A stretch of 64,000 nt of DNA from Paenibacillus sp. 1_12. Its GTDB lineage: Bacteria; Bacillota; Bacilli; Paenibacillales; NBRC-103111. Of the stretch, positions 44,981 to 53,476 are shown one piece after another (positions within the stretch are counted from its first letter, which is position 1; every line of letters starts with the position of its first letter). The notes under the pieces are model-generated. The model saw nothing but the letters and a program-made list of their open reading frames with translations. It had not been told where the DNA came from and ran no database searches. The stretch lies in NCBI RefSeq assembly GCF_900114475.1, contig NZ_FOTE01000003.1, positions 347,389 to 411,388 on the forward strand, read 5' to 3'. The position numbers and the translations under genes were made by a program.

Positions 44981-45036
44981 AGCTTCCCAAGCTGGTGGCG
45001 AGGGTTCGATTCCCTTCACCCGCTTACACGAAAAAC
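44981..45036. repeat. attR, 56-bp direct repeat
   Basis: Identical to 39201-39256; contains the 3' half of tRNA-Gly without the 5' half. Right end of the integrated element. Confidence 0.92.
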
Positions 45037-45058
45037 CCTTGATCATAAGGGTTTTTTG
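45034..45058 (+). terminator. Original terminator of tRNA-Gly, displaced
   Basis: AACCCTT-GATCAT-AAGGGTT then TTTTTG, directly after attR. Before insertion it would have lain just past the tRNA. Confidence 0.8.
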
Positions 45059-45424
45059 TTTGTTTATTTTTCGACAAAAAGGGGGTGTATTTAGGCGTTG
45101 GTGTCCGAGGCTGATGAAGGGGCTAATTGGTCGAACCGGTCTGCGAAGCTACGACTTATTAATTTGGATTTGCTCATTTAGATGTCGGTTGTTGTGGATA
45201 GCTTGGCATGCCGGAAGGATGTCTTTTGTGGCTTCACCTATTCAATCGGTAACACGGCTTGCTCGAATTCTGCCAGAGCCCAGCTCAAGTTCCCCTTTGC
45301 CAATTGCTGGACAACTACAATTGGGCGGAACAGGGCTTCTAAACGTAAGATCAATGCTGCGGATGCTCTGCTGATTATTGCTACAATATTGGCGCGGAAA
45401 AATGGTGTAAAGCTTGAGCATCCT

Positions 45425-45466
45425 GAAAAATAGAATAGACCACCTCCTGAATCAACCTGGAGGTGG
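45425..45466 (-). terminator. Terminator of the YjcZ-type gene
   Basis: CCACCTCC (45440-45447) pairs with GGAGGTGG (45459-45466); the minus strand then reads into TATTCTATTTTTC. The stretch 45059-45424 contains ORFs of 83-111 codons without ribosome sites or known families and is left uncalled. Confidence 0.75.
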
Positions 45467-45478
45467 TTAACAAACATT

Positions 45479-45613
45479 TTAAATGATAAAAGCTGTGCTT
45501 ATAATAACCAACAAAATGAATAGTACAAGAATGGCACCTGTACTAGTTCCTAATCCGTAGCCTCCACAGCTTCCACCAATTCCACCAATTCCACCAACTC
45601 CGAGTGCACCCAT
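45479..45613 (-). CDS. YjcZ-family small sporulation protein
   Basis: 44 aa. Gly-rich start (MGALGVGGIGGIGGSCGGYG) followed by one membrane helix (AILVLFILLVIISTAF), the YjcZ/YqfT spore protein pattern. ATG 45613 has AAGGAGGG 6 bp upstream; another ATG at 45619 touches that site. It is transcribed on its own with a terminator. Likely made during sporulation; exact role unknown in the family. Confidence 0.85.
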   Translation of the reverse strand: MGALGVGGIGGIGGSCGGYGLGTSTGAILVLFILLVIISTAFII

Positions 45614-46301
45614 GTTCATCCCTCCTTCCGCCTTGCATAGAGTATGTTATGAATGTCAGCGGTAGCGTGATTGGACAGATGCCAAAATGGGTGATTAAAT
45701 GAAGGAGCAACAGGTTCCCTACTCGGAAGATTTTCATATGCTGTGGTGTGGGATCGTTCCTCCGACTGCTCCTATGTTTCCTCCTTTCCTAGCAAGGGAT
45801 CACTATAAAGACGGTTGCATTCATTGCGCCGTCTATTTCTCATTTATCCATACTATGGGACAGGAGGCAGAAGATCGTAGACAAGACGATCACAGCTTCA
45901 GACTTGGTGTTTTTGAATACGGTGCTAGATGTATAGTATTTTTAAATATAAAGATTCCCTCGTTATTATACAAATGAGGGAACCTTTCAAACTATGTCAC
46001 CATTCTGCTGTTTCTTTTTATTTTCATTTCAACAATATTTGTGTTAGTTGGAGTTTCGAGAAGAAAATTGCGCAATAAGCACATGACTAAAACCCTCTAT
46101 TACTAGATTGAGGGTTATATATTTCATGGAATCATGAATCAATCCATTCAATCTATCTTCATTAAGTTATAGTTCGCCGTTAACTTAATAAACTGTTGTT
46201 TTTTTGTATCCACAAAATATGGTTTTTCCAGACTTTCCACTGCAAGCCCCTCATAACCTCATGAAAACCGCATTTCGCTAAATATTTTGGCTGGGTAAAT
46301 A
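45614..46301. other. Intergenic region with two hairpins
   Basis: No convincing gene: a 92-codon plus-strand ORF (45699) lacks a ribosome site. Hairpins TTCCCTC/GAGGGAA (45955-45982) and AACCCTC/GAGGGTT (46091-46116) share a CCCTC/GAGGG core and may be terminators of lost genes. Confidence 0.35.
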
Positions 46302-46529
46302 TCACACAATTCTCCCAGCGGTAGTATCGAACACAGACGGTTCATTTGTATTCGTGCTTTCGTTCGTATGAAATGTTGGGCTAAGGATGGTATCTCCCGG
46401 CGAAAACGAGGCCGAACCCGCATTTACCTTTGCACTGCTGGATAGTATGATAATAGCGCCATCTCCATTTTGGACATTAGAACTGGGACCAATGTTATTG
46501 ATTTTAAATCTTCCCACAAACGAAGGCAA
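46302..46529 (-). CDS. GerPA/GerPF-family spore germination protein
   Basis: 75 aa from TTG 46529, which has GAGAGGAG 9 bp upstream and gives the usual N-terminus (M)PSFVGRFKINNIG. The centre GDGAIIILSSSAKVNAGS and the Asn/Thr-rich end (TNESTNTNEPSVFDTT) fit the gerPA family, which helps germinants cross the spore coat. Stand-alone rather than in a gerP operon. Codons further upstream (to 46562) are not family-like. Confidence 0.8.
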   Translation of the reverse strand: MPSFVGRFKINNIGPSSNVQNGDGAIIILSSSAKVNAGSASFSPGDTILSPTFHTNESTNTNEPSVFDTTAGRIV

Positions 46530-46770
46530 TCTTTTCCACTCCTCTCCTATACTCAAAGTCATTATATGAAGATATACGTCTAAGCGTCACGCCTATTGGA
46601 ACATTCTTTAGGCCCGTCTGATGCTTCTCCGGTAACGGTCTTAATGAATACATTTGATTACCAATACTTATGAGGTTTACTGCGGTCATCACCCTGAGGG
46701 CGAATCGCTTTCTATAATATTGAGCTAAATGAAGTTAATGAGTATACGCCGGCTCCATAACGTAAAGCAA

Positions 46771-46798
46771 AGCCCTTTTTCCTTCGGGATCGAGGGCT
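46771..46798 (-). terminator. Terminator after the gene at 46887
   Basis: AGCCCT/AGGGCT stem with an inner CCGAAGG loop region; the minus strand continues TTTGCTTT. The rest of 46530-46886 shows no gene. Confidence 0.65.
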
Positions 46799-46886
46799 GT
46801 TTGTGTTATTTAGAAAATTCCTTTTCCGTGTATTAATCCATAAAGTATCTTATCTATTAGTATTTAGCCCTCAGGCAGGACATACT

Positions 46887-47336
46887 TCACTGCAAAGTTT
46901 GTTCGATAAGATCTGTACTTTCTGAAAAGAACCCTATGGGTTGTCTAGGAGATTCCTCTACCGTCTTAGGATTCGCAACTAATATAAGGCTGAAACTATT
47001 TGCGTTTTGTATTAGTTCTAAGTGTTTACCGTCCAAATTTCCGCCTAATCTTACGAACGATGGTGCTAACCATGTAACTCGTTCAAGTTTTACCATCATA
47101 CCGTTAATTACAATTAGAGTTTCGTGGCTTTCCCCTAATTTATTGTCAAAATCATTAATAGCAGCGGCTAAATTTTGAAAACTTATGTAAGAATCATTCT
47201 GCGGGAGTCGCACTACCGATGGGCTCTGCGCAAATTCCACGAAAGAATCAAGGTTTTTTAGTGGGTTATTCAACACTCTTCTCATTAGCTTCTCCTGCGC
47301 AATTGCTTTATCAAAAGGCTTATTAACTTTATTCAT
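46887..47336 (-). CDS. Hypothetical protein
   Basis: 149 aa from ATG 47336 (MNKVNKPFDKAIAQEKLMRR), with GAGGTG 7 bp upstream. The C-terminal two thirds look like a mixed alpha/beta domain (LIVINGMMVKLERVTWLAP...). No signal peptide or membrane helix and no recognised family. It sits among small spore genes, so a spore-related role is possible but only by position. Confidence 0.6.
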   Translation of the reverse strand: MNKVNKPFDKAIAQEKLMRRVLNNPLKNLDSFVEFAQSPSVVRLPQNDSYISFQNLAAAINDFDNKLGESHETLIVINGMMVKLERVTWLAPSFVRLGGNLDGKHLELIQNANSFSLILVANPKTVEESPRQPIGFFSESTDLIEQTLQ

Positions 47337-47374
47337 ATTCTTACACCTCATAAGAGTATTTGTCTTGAGAGATA

Positions 47375-47533
47375 TTATGTCCGAAATCCTATCATGATAT
47401 AATTGGAAAGCAATTGTATTTGTACAGGTAGATCACGCAGCGGCTGATCGAAGTCAGATCCATCGATAAAGGAAACGTAAGAGCCATTTGTCTCCAGCGT
47501 AAACGGCAAGGAATTCGAGCTATCCACCAACAT
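47375..47533 (-). other. Possible gene remnant (52 codons)
   Basis: The minus-strand frame reads MLVDSSNSLPFTLETNGSYV and on to IQLLSNYIMIGFRT, protein-like but without ribosome site or family. It may be the C-terminal remnant of a lost gene. The rest of 47337-47819 holds only a 67-codon ORF (47565-47768, minus) without ribosome site. Confidence 0.25.
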
Positions 47534-47819
47534 GTTGCGCAAGTACTAGATAGCAACACAGATCCTAATGAATCGTATCCATGCTGAAATGGTCAAAAAT
47601 AAAATTGAGCTCAAGGCTAGACAAATCAGGTTTTTGAAGATAACCGCATAGATGATGACTTGCACTATAAATATATTTGCCGCGGCTATGAGCGACAGCA
47701 GTAAGTTTGTAATCATTAGCCGGGAGGTTCATTCTTTTCGATATGCCCAGCATAGGAAAAGCTTCCATAGTCCATTCTAAAGATAATACTTGAACGATTC
47801 CAACAAAGGAGATGTCAAT

Positions 47820-48107
47820 ATGGCCAGACGACGAGGACGTAATTTGATCGTACCCCAGGCTTCACAAGCTGTTGAACGATTCAAGGGCGAGGTTATGCAG
47901 CGAAAGGGGTATTCGGTTAATATGAACGAACCTGGGAACGTTAAGTACGAGGTTGCCCAATCTTTGGGAATCCCGCTCACAACAGGACGTAATGGACATT
48001 TATCTACGGAACAGGCAGGTAAAATTGGGGGGCAAATAGGGGGATCCATGGTTCGAGAAATGATTAAGATGGCTCAACAGCAGCTGATGAACAATCCTAA
48101 CAAGTAA
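47820..48107 (+). CDS. Alpha/beta-type small acid-soluble spore protein (divergent)
   Basis: 95 aa from ATG 47820, with AAAGGAGATG upstream. SASPs coat and protect spore DNA and are cut by the GPR protease on germination; the cut-site region KYEVAQSLGIPL is visible. The second conserved region reads TEQAGKIGGQIGGSMVREMI, which is looser than in typical SASPs, and the N-terminus is basic (MARRRGRN). Monocistronic with a good terminator. Probably made in the forespore. Confidence 0.85.
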   Translation: MARRRGRNLIVPQASQAVERFKGEVMQRKGYSVNMNEPGNVKYEVAQSLGIPLTTGRNGHLSTEQAGKIGGQIGGSMVREMIKMAQQQLMNNPNK

Positions 48108-48126
48108 AGCTTCAATATTTCGTATA

Positions 48127-48162
48127 AAAAAGAGGATCGGAGCTCGTCGCGATCCTCTTTCT
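48127..48162. terminator. Bidirectional terminator after the SASP gene
   Basis: AGAGGATCG pairs with CGATCCTCT around GAGCTCGTC, with A and T runs on both sides. Serves the SASP gene and the minus-strand gene at 48182. Confidence 0.9.
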
Positions 48163-48181
48163 GTCTGAAATGATACGATTA

Positions 48182-48349
48182 TTACTGATTTTCTTTTTCT
48201 TCAACGTTACAATCTTGTGCTGAGTTGAGGTCAACAGCTGAACGAAACTCGTCCTCGTTCTCGGAGGAAAGCTTATCTCCAAACTGGTCCAGCCGGCTAG
48301 GATTGCTTACAGATCCGTCGTTATCCGGTTTATTGTTTCTGCCCGTCAT
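48182..48349 (-). CDS. Small acidic hypothetical protein
   Basis: 55 aa (MTGRNNKPDNDGSVSNPSRL...), acidic and hydrophilic, probably disordered. GGGGGTGA lies 6 bp before the ATG and it ends with two stop codons close to a shared terminator. Size and composition resemble small spore proteins, but no family was recognised. Confidence 0.55.
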   Translation of the reverse strand: MTGRNNKPDNDGSVSNPSRLDQFGDKLSSENEDEFRSAVDLNSAQDCNVEEKENQ

Positions 48350-48519
48350 ATGATGTCACCCCCATAGTGCTAGGGTTTCCTAAACAAGATGCTCCATCCG
48401 TAGCTCTTGCAGTTATTTTTCACTATATTATTTCTCGGGTGATCGCAAGGGTATATCCAAAACTCTGATTTGATATCGGTGAGGATGTAATCCTAATCAA
48501 ACCTGATTATGAGGGAACT

Positions 48520-48621
48520 TTATTTAGCATTTTCGTCTTTCTTGCGGAAAGCCATATAACTAATGAAGAAAGCAAAGGCAAGGGCACAAATAACCGGCAT
48601 GTAGATATACAAATCATTCAT
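48520..48621 (-). CDS. Single-pass small membrane protein
   Basis: 33 aa. One membrane helix (MPVICALAFAFFISYMAF) followed by a charged tail (RKKDENAK). AGGAAATGGGG lies about 7 bp before the ATG. Small membrane proteins of this form are common in Paenibacillus-type genomes, with unknown function. Confidence 0.55.
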   Translation of the reverse strand: MNDLYIYMPVICALAFAFFISYMAFRKKDENAK

Positions 48622-48866
48622 GATGGAACCCCATTTCCTAAGATTATTGGACTCATCTGCTACTTATAATTACCCTAATAATCCAAATATAACGCAGTGA
48701 CCAAGAGTCACTAGGATATGTGTTCTCAATTATTCTTTCTATTCCGATCCGTTATTAGCAGGAATGGCAAAGCAATATATCGAATTTATGGTAGCTGACT
48801 CCAACATCACGGATTGTACACTATGCTTAGGAACAAGCAGAATGCAAATCATAAGGAGGCTCAATA

Positions 48867-50507
48867 ATGAAGATTAAACAATGGCTCACTGCTACAGCAG
48901 TGACTACAAGTAGTCTGATCTTACTATCGTCTATTACGTTTGCTGCAGATCCGATGAAATCCGACATGGTGCTCAAGCTGAATGGGAAGGATGCCAGTTT
49001 TACGGCCCAAACGTTTTTGGTGGAAAGCAACCTGTACGGACCTGCTGATGAGGTTGCACGCCAATTGGGTGCTGAAGTAACTTGGAATGCGGCTGCTAAG
49101 ACACTTACTTTACGTAAATCTGGAAGTACAATTGAATTTACGGCCAATATGAAAACGGTTAAGGTAAACGGGGTTGAGCTGGCTTTGACAGCACCTTTAC
49201 AAGTCATCGGAGAAAAGGCTTATGTTCCAGTTCGCTTCATCTATGAAATCCTCGGTTATGCGATAGCCTATGATTCCAAAACTCGTGCCGTCAGCGTGAG
49301 CTCGGATACGTTGCCAAGCATGCGAGTATTGGGCATTAGCGAAGGGCAATATCTTACGAGCAGTGAATTGAAAATCGCTGTATGGGTAGAGAATGTAACG
49401 TTAACCGATTTTAAAATAAATAAAGCAGCAAAGTCAGGGGAAGGCCACCTACTGGTGTGGTTGGATACAGAACTCGATCCGAAGCTGGCTATAACATCGT
49501 ACAAAGGTGAACCCATCGAATTTAATCATATAAAGCCCGGAGAGCATACGCTGACAGTTCAGCTGGTAGGTAATGACTCGCTGCCGCTTCAACCAGAAGT
49601 GAAGCAAACCATCAAATTTAACACAGCACAAATATCGATTCTGGCTGATTTGGACCCTCAACAAGCAACTGGTATGCGAACTGAAGGTGTTATTGCCGAT
49701 AACAAGGGTCATGTATTTACAGTAGACTCCGATTCGAAGAAGCTGTTCCGTATTAAGGCGGATAGCGGCAAGGTGGATGTATTAACCGAGCTCCCGCGTG
49801 CAGCAACAGGGCTGGGATTAGACGCTTCGGGTAATCTGTATATGGCGAGCGGTGGTCAGGAGGGTGTCATCCTGCGGGTGCTGGCTAAGGATCTGGAAGG
49901 CGAAATGTTCGATACATCAAAGGTAGAAACCTATGTCAGCGGTGTAGCTGGTGCAAACGGTTTGGCTTTCGATAAAAAAGGCAATCTGTATGTGACCGGC
50001 GGTGCCAATGGAAATATTTACATGGTAACACCTGACGGTAAATTGAATACGTTTAAAAGCGGTCTACAGCCAGAGCGTACAGAGCAGCTTATTGTCGTTA
50101 ACGGAATCGCCTTCGGTCAGGATGGCAAACTATATGTATCCAATACGAGCAGTGGAGAAATCAATCGCTTTACCGTGAACGCTGACGGTTCTCTTGGCAG
50201 TTCAGAATTGGTGGCCAAAAGCCCACTGCTTTATGGTGCTGACGGTATTAACTTCGGCCCGGACAATGCCTTGTACGTTTGTGCCAATGAGCGTAATTCG
50301 ATCGTTAAGGTGACGATAGACGGCAAAGTAACCGAGGTTGCACATAACGATAACAAAGGTCCGCTGGAATTCCCGGCAAGTCCCTATTTTATAGGCAGCA
50401 CCCTTTATATTAGTAACTTCGACCAGCCGCGCGGTGATAATAAGCCAAACGAGCCGGGAATAGGCGCTTCTATAGTCCAAATTCAATTAGGTCCTGTTAA
50501 CAAATAA
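48867..50507 (+). CDS. Secreted protein, copper-amine-oxidase-N domain plus SMP-30/NHL propeller
   Basis: 546 aa. Signal peptide ending TFAADP (about residue 28). Residues about 35-155 are a stalk-like copper amine oxidase N-terminal domain (VRFIYEILGYAIAYDSK). A middle beta domain (about 160-260) comes next. Residues about 265-545 form a beta-propeller with repeated KGNLYVTGGANGNIYMV-like blades of the SMP-30/gluconolactonase type. It is exported and probably wall-associated; the CuAO-N domain does not itself imply an oxidase. AAGGAGGC lies 7 bp before the ATG; terminator directly after. Confidence 0.85.
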   Translation: MKIKQWLTATAVTTSSLILLSSITFAADPMKSDMVLKLNGKDASFTAQTFLVESNLYGPADEVARQLGAEVTWNAAAKTLTLRKSGSTIEFTANMKTVKVNGVELALTAPLQVIGEKAYVPVRFIYEILGYAIAYDSKTRAVSVSSDTLPSMRVLGISEGQYLTSSELKIAVWVENVTLTDFKINKAAKSGEGHLLVWLDTELDPKLAITSYKGEPIEFNHIKPGEHTLTVQLVGNDSLPLQPEVKQTIKFNTAQISILADLDPQQATGMRTEGVIADNKGHVFTVDSDSKKLFRIKADSGKVDVLTELPRAATGLGLDASGNLYMASGGQEGVILRVLAKDLEGEMFDTSKVETYVSGVAGANGLAFDKKGNLYVTGGANGNIYMVTPDGKLNTFKSGLQPERTEQLIVVNGIAFGQDGKLYVSNTSSGEINRFTVNADGSLGSSELVAKSPLLYGADGINFGPDNALYVCANERNSIVKVTIDGKVTEVAHNDNKGPLEFPASPYFIGSTLYISNFDQPRGDNKPNEPGIGASIVQIQLGPVNK

Positions 50508-50516
50508 CGGAATATG

Positions 50517-50555
50517 AAAAAAGCTTACAGGAGTCCTTCCCTGTAAGCTTTTTGC
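50517..50555 (+). terminator. Terminator after the propeller protein gene
   Basis: AAAAGCTTACAG pairs with CTGTAAGCTTTT around GAGTCCTTCC, then TTGCG. A/T runs on both sides. Confidence 0.9.
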
Positions 50556-50621
50556 GTTTTAGACGTTCATGCCATTTAATAGCATTAGGAATAAGCTAAT
50601 AAAGCTGGTTACCAATCAACC

Positions 50622-51254
50622 CTATTGAAGCTGAAGCGGTGAAGGTTGACAAGGACGAATGAATCTTTGAGCGAATTTGTCCCGTTCCTTTGTAGTGAAA
50701 AGTTTCTTGAGCAGTTCTTTCCAATGCTTTTGACCAGGCTCATCATGCATTTTTTTAAAGCTTGCTTTCAGGTACATTTCGATTGACCGTTTATTGGCGT
50801 CAATACCATATAACTGGTTTTTGAAAGGAACGGCTAGTGTGATTTTACGAATGGCAGGGATTTCGTGCAGCAGCCGAACGGATATATCCATGATCGTCTT
50901 ATGAACAGCATCGATTGCAGGGAAATAGCTATTGAACTCCGTTTCGCTTATAGGAGTGTCGGGATTAGCTTCTTTGAGCTCGTTATAGTTTGTATAAAAT
51001 TGGATATAGGCTTCATTCTGATTGCGAATTTCGGCCAACTTAATCAATGAGGCTCCCCTGAGAGAAGGAATATACTCATTGAAGTGCTTGAGCTCCTCAT
51101 CGCTTAATCTCGGTGGGGGCACTGGCGCATCCGCTGGCTCGACCCGTGCTGGTTCATCTGTTGGAGCAGAAACAGCGGTTGATTGCGGCACACAAGCCCC
51201 GAGTGTAGCTATAATGATCCCTATGATTCCTATAAGCCTTAGTTGTTTAAACAT
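50622..51254 (-). CDS. Hypothetical lipoprotein
   Basis: 210 aa. Signal peptide with lipobox LGAC (Cys21), an Ala/Pro-rich linker (about 25-50), then a helical domain (about 52-200) without recognised family. It ends FIRPCQPSPLQLQ. It lies 61 bp downstream of the transglutaminase-like gene on the same strand, so the two may be cotranscribed. No function proposed. Confidence 0.7.
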   Translation of the reverse strand: MFKQLRLIGIIGIIIATLGACVPQSTAVSAPTDEPARVEPADAPVPPPRLSDEELKHFNEYIPSLRGASLIKLAEIRNQNEAYIQFYTNYNELKEANPDTPISETEFNSYFPAIDAVHKTIMDISVRLLHEIPAIRKITLAVPFKNQLYGIDANKRSIEMYLKASFKKMHDEPGQKHWKELLKKLFTTKERDKFAQRFIRPCQPSPLQLQ

Positions 51255-51315
51255 GCAGCTATCCCCCCAGCATCGCTTGTAGATTGCATTTCTTAGGTGT
51301 CAATTAAATCGTTAG

Positions 51316-52950
51316 TTAAGGCTTGATGCTAAGGGTGACACTGGCGGTTTTACCATTCTGTGTTTTGGCGCTGATAGCAGCTTTGCCAGCGGAAAGAATG
51401 TGCACGACACCGACATCATCCACCGTAGCAACCAACGTGTTGCTGCTTGACCAGGTAATAGCCTTATTCGTCGCATTGGACGGAGCTATTGTAGGGTTCA
51501 GCGTGAAGTCCGGGTCTCCGATTTTGAGGTTCAATGATGTTTTACCCAACGAAATGCGGGTTACTGGTTGTGACACATCAACCTCAGCAGAAGCGATGAG
51601 ACCACCATCCAAGGTAGTAGCCGTAATGGTAGTCGTTCCTATCGACTTGCCAGTGACAAGGCCTTTGTTGCTCACCGTCGCAATGGAGCTGTTGGCAGAG
51701 GACCAGGTAATGCCTTTATTAGACACGTTCACTGGCTGAATTGTAGCAATCAGCGGAGCCGTACCGCCGATATTCACCGCAATATTGCTGTCATTTAATG
51801 TTATGCCCGCAGCTGCAACAGGATTACCATAAGTTAGATGAACGGTTAACAAAACATCAGTGGATAATGACGTTCTCAAAAAATCGGGAGAGCTGTAGCT
51901 ATATGTCGAGATGTTGCCAAAGCCGCTAACGGCTGATTTAAGGTCATTGGCAACGCTTTTCTTGGCAGTATAGCGAATGGTAAAGGAAGGCTGATTAGCA
52001 GCCATTGTTTCTTTGACTTTGGCAGCCAGCTGCGCAGGGGTAGAAGCAGTAAATTCATCCTTTAAATAATCAAGATCAAGCACTTGCTGGAAATTGTTAT
52101 AAAAAAGGGCTCTTGCCGTATCCGTGCTTCCTTTGCTCAGCAGTTGGTCCGTAAAATCTACCGCCGCTGCTGGATATTTCTTTTTCCAGTTATGATTGGT
52201 TTTAATTTGGGCATCGGTGAGATTATAGTAGCTGTATACGGTTTTGCCAGACGTATCGGCTACAGGATCATCCCATGTCGTGTCGAGGTGATACCAATTG
52301 CCTTCCAGCTTGACCAGATTCCATGTATGGAGCTGTCCGCCAGATGTACCTTCTATAATCTTATTCTCCAATCCTGCATCCGTGAGCATGCGATAGGCTA
52401 GTAAGGCATAGCCTTGACATACCGTTTTTTTGCCGCCAAAAAGTCCAGCGTAAGCAGAATGCTGCACCATTGTTGTATCATAAGAGAGGTTAGAAACAAT
52501 CCAGTCGTGAATTGCCTTTTCCTTTTGAAAATCGTTCATGTCGGGTGTGATGATTTCAGCTAAGATATCGCTTACTTTTGCAGCAACATTTCTGGATTGA
52601 TCGGCAGTTTCCCAGTAAGTAAACGTTAAATTAATTGTCGAATATTCCTTGTCGGATGCCAGTGTGTATCCGTAGGACTTTGTACTGTATAGCAGATAAT
52701 CATCGGCTTCGTAGATGGCTGCCAACATATTGTTCACGTTTGTTTTGGTTAAGGCGCCACCTGTGTAAGTGACACTGTAGGAAGCCGATTTACTTTGTAT
52801 GGCAGTGTCAAGCTTAGCCTGCAAATCTTTTAAATCGGTAGCATGTTCAACAGCGGCATAGACAGGAGCTGCCCCCCATGGGGTAGTGACTAGACTAGAG
52901 CTTAAAAGGAAAGCAGACAGCAGTAATGTCTGAGGAATACGAAAATTCAT
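51316..52950 (-). CDS. Secreted transglutaminase-like protein with two BIG2 domains
   Basis: 544 aa from ATG 52950 (MNFRIPQTLLLSAFLL), which starts a signal peptide ending PVYA; codons upstream to 53025 are not counted. Transglutaminase core (about 140-280) with catalytic Cys in KKTVCQGYA, His in LHTWNLV and Asp in LDTTWDDP. Two Ig-like BIG2 repeats occupy the end (about 375-544; ITWSSANSSIATV and ITWSSSNTLVATV). Likely acts at the cell surface as a protease or cross-linker. GGAGA lies 11 bp before the ATG. Confidence 0.88.
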   Translation of the reverse strand: MNFRIPQTLLLSAFLLSSSLVTTPWGAAPVYAAVEHATDLKDLQAKLDTAIQSKSASYSVTYTGGALTKTNVNNMLAAIYEADDYLLYSTKSYGYTLASDKEYSTINLTFTYWETADQSRNVAAKVSDILAEIITPDMNDFQKEKAIHDWIVSNLSYDTTMVQHSAYAGLFGGKKTVCQGYALLAYRMLTDAGLENKIIEGTSGGQLHTWNLVKLEGNWYHLDTTWDDPVADTSGKTVYSYYNLTDAQIKTNHNWKKKYPAAAVDFTDQLLSKGSTDTARALFYNNFQQVLDLDYLKDEFTASTPAQLAAKVKETMAANQPSFTIRYTAKKSVANDLKSAVSGFGNISTYSYSSPDFLRTSLSTDVLLTVHLTYGNPVAAAGITLNDSNIAVNIGGTAPLIATIQPVNVSNKGITWSSANSSIATVSNKGLVTGKSIGTTTITATTLDGGLIASAEVDVSQPVTRISLGKTSLNLKIGDPDFTLNPTIAPSNATNKAITWSSSNTLVATVDDVGVVHILSAGKAAISAKTQNGKTASVTLSIKP

Positions 52951-53476
52951 GTATGATAGGTCTCCTTCTATTCTCTTGGATGATACGGATATAAACCTAT
53001 TATTTTTATCGACATTTGAACACAAAAAGTAAAGCTTTATCTACAAAATAAGTTGGTGAATATTCGTGTTGAACGGTCTAAATAGATACAGGAGCAAGCG
53101 GAGTGAAAATCCGGTGTCAGGAGCTGTGTTGCTGATTGTCCCCTATGATGGAAAAGGATAAAGCATTAAAGCTGGGAGCGCAATGGAATTGCAAAAAAAA
53201 ACATGATTTATCCCTAATGACTCGATATTTAAGCCATTGGAGCAGTGGCTGCCGAACACATAGGATTGAATGGAGAAAAGTGGGATCATTTACAGATGAA
53301 ATAATGAAGTGAGGAACTGTCGGTGGAAGTCAAGCGGTGGCAGCTTCTTTACCCTGTTACCAACCTTCTCAGACAAACAATTGTGATGTAAGATTAGACT
53401 ATAAGTGATGATGCCGAAGCAAAACTTTGGAGTCTCGGCACGGATGTAGACGATTTTAAAAAGACAGGTGATCTAT
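52951..53476. other. Long leader region upstream of rpoN
   Basis: No gene. A segment at 53092-53145 carries words seen in cobalamin riboswitches (GGAGTGAAAATCCGGTG, then GTCAGGAGC) but in the wrong order. A TTTAAAAAGACAGGTGATC stretch before 53477 is the rpoN ribosome site. I cannot assign a known RNA. Confidence 0.3.

Larger units (their letters stand above)
39257..45036. mobile_element. Degraded integrative element in tRNA-Gly
   Basis: About 5.8 kb between 56-bp att repeats, with the integrase gene next to attL. It is visibly richer in A+T than the flanks. Contents: broken tyrosine integrase, two or three small unknown genes, a 152-aa unknown, a KinB-like histidine kinase, a serine-recombinase remnant, a small unknown, two truncated genes, attR. 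With the integrase damaged it is probably no longer mobile by itself. Confidence 0.88.

Noticed and set aside
44981..45036. Second tRNA-Gly gene
   Set aside because: Only the 3' half is present; D arm and 5' acceptor strand are missing, so it is an att repeat.
45039..45433. Overlapping ORFs of 111 and 83 codons after attR
   Set aside because: No ribosome sites or family; the terminator that follows fits the minus-strand YjcZ-type gene.
45699..45977. 92-codon ORF
   Set aside because: No ribosome site before the ATG and no recognisable domain; Trp/His/Tyr-rich start looks random.
47565..47768. 67-codon minus-strand ORF
   Set aside because: No ribosome site; it lies where the promoter of the SASP gene should be.
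48120..48170. CRISPR or tandem repeat near the spore genes
   Set aside because: It is a single terminator hairpin. No CRISPR array was seen anywhere in the window.
53092..53160. Cobalamin riboswitch before rpoN
   Set aside because: Individual words match but the order of the conserved blocks is wrong and no cobalamin gene follows.
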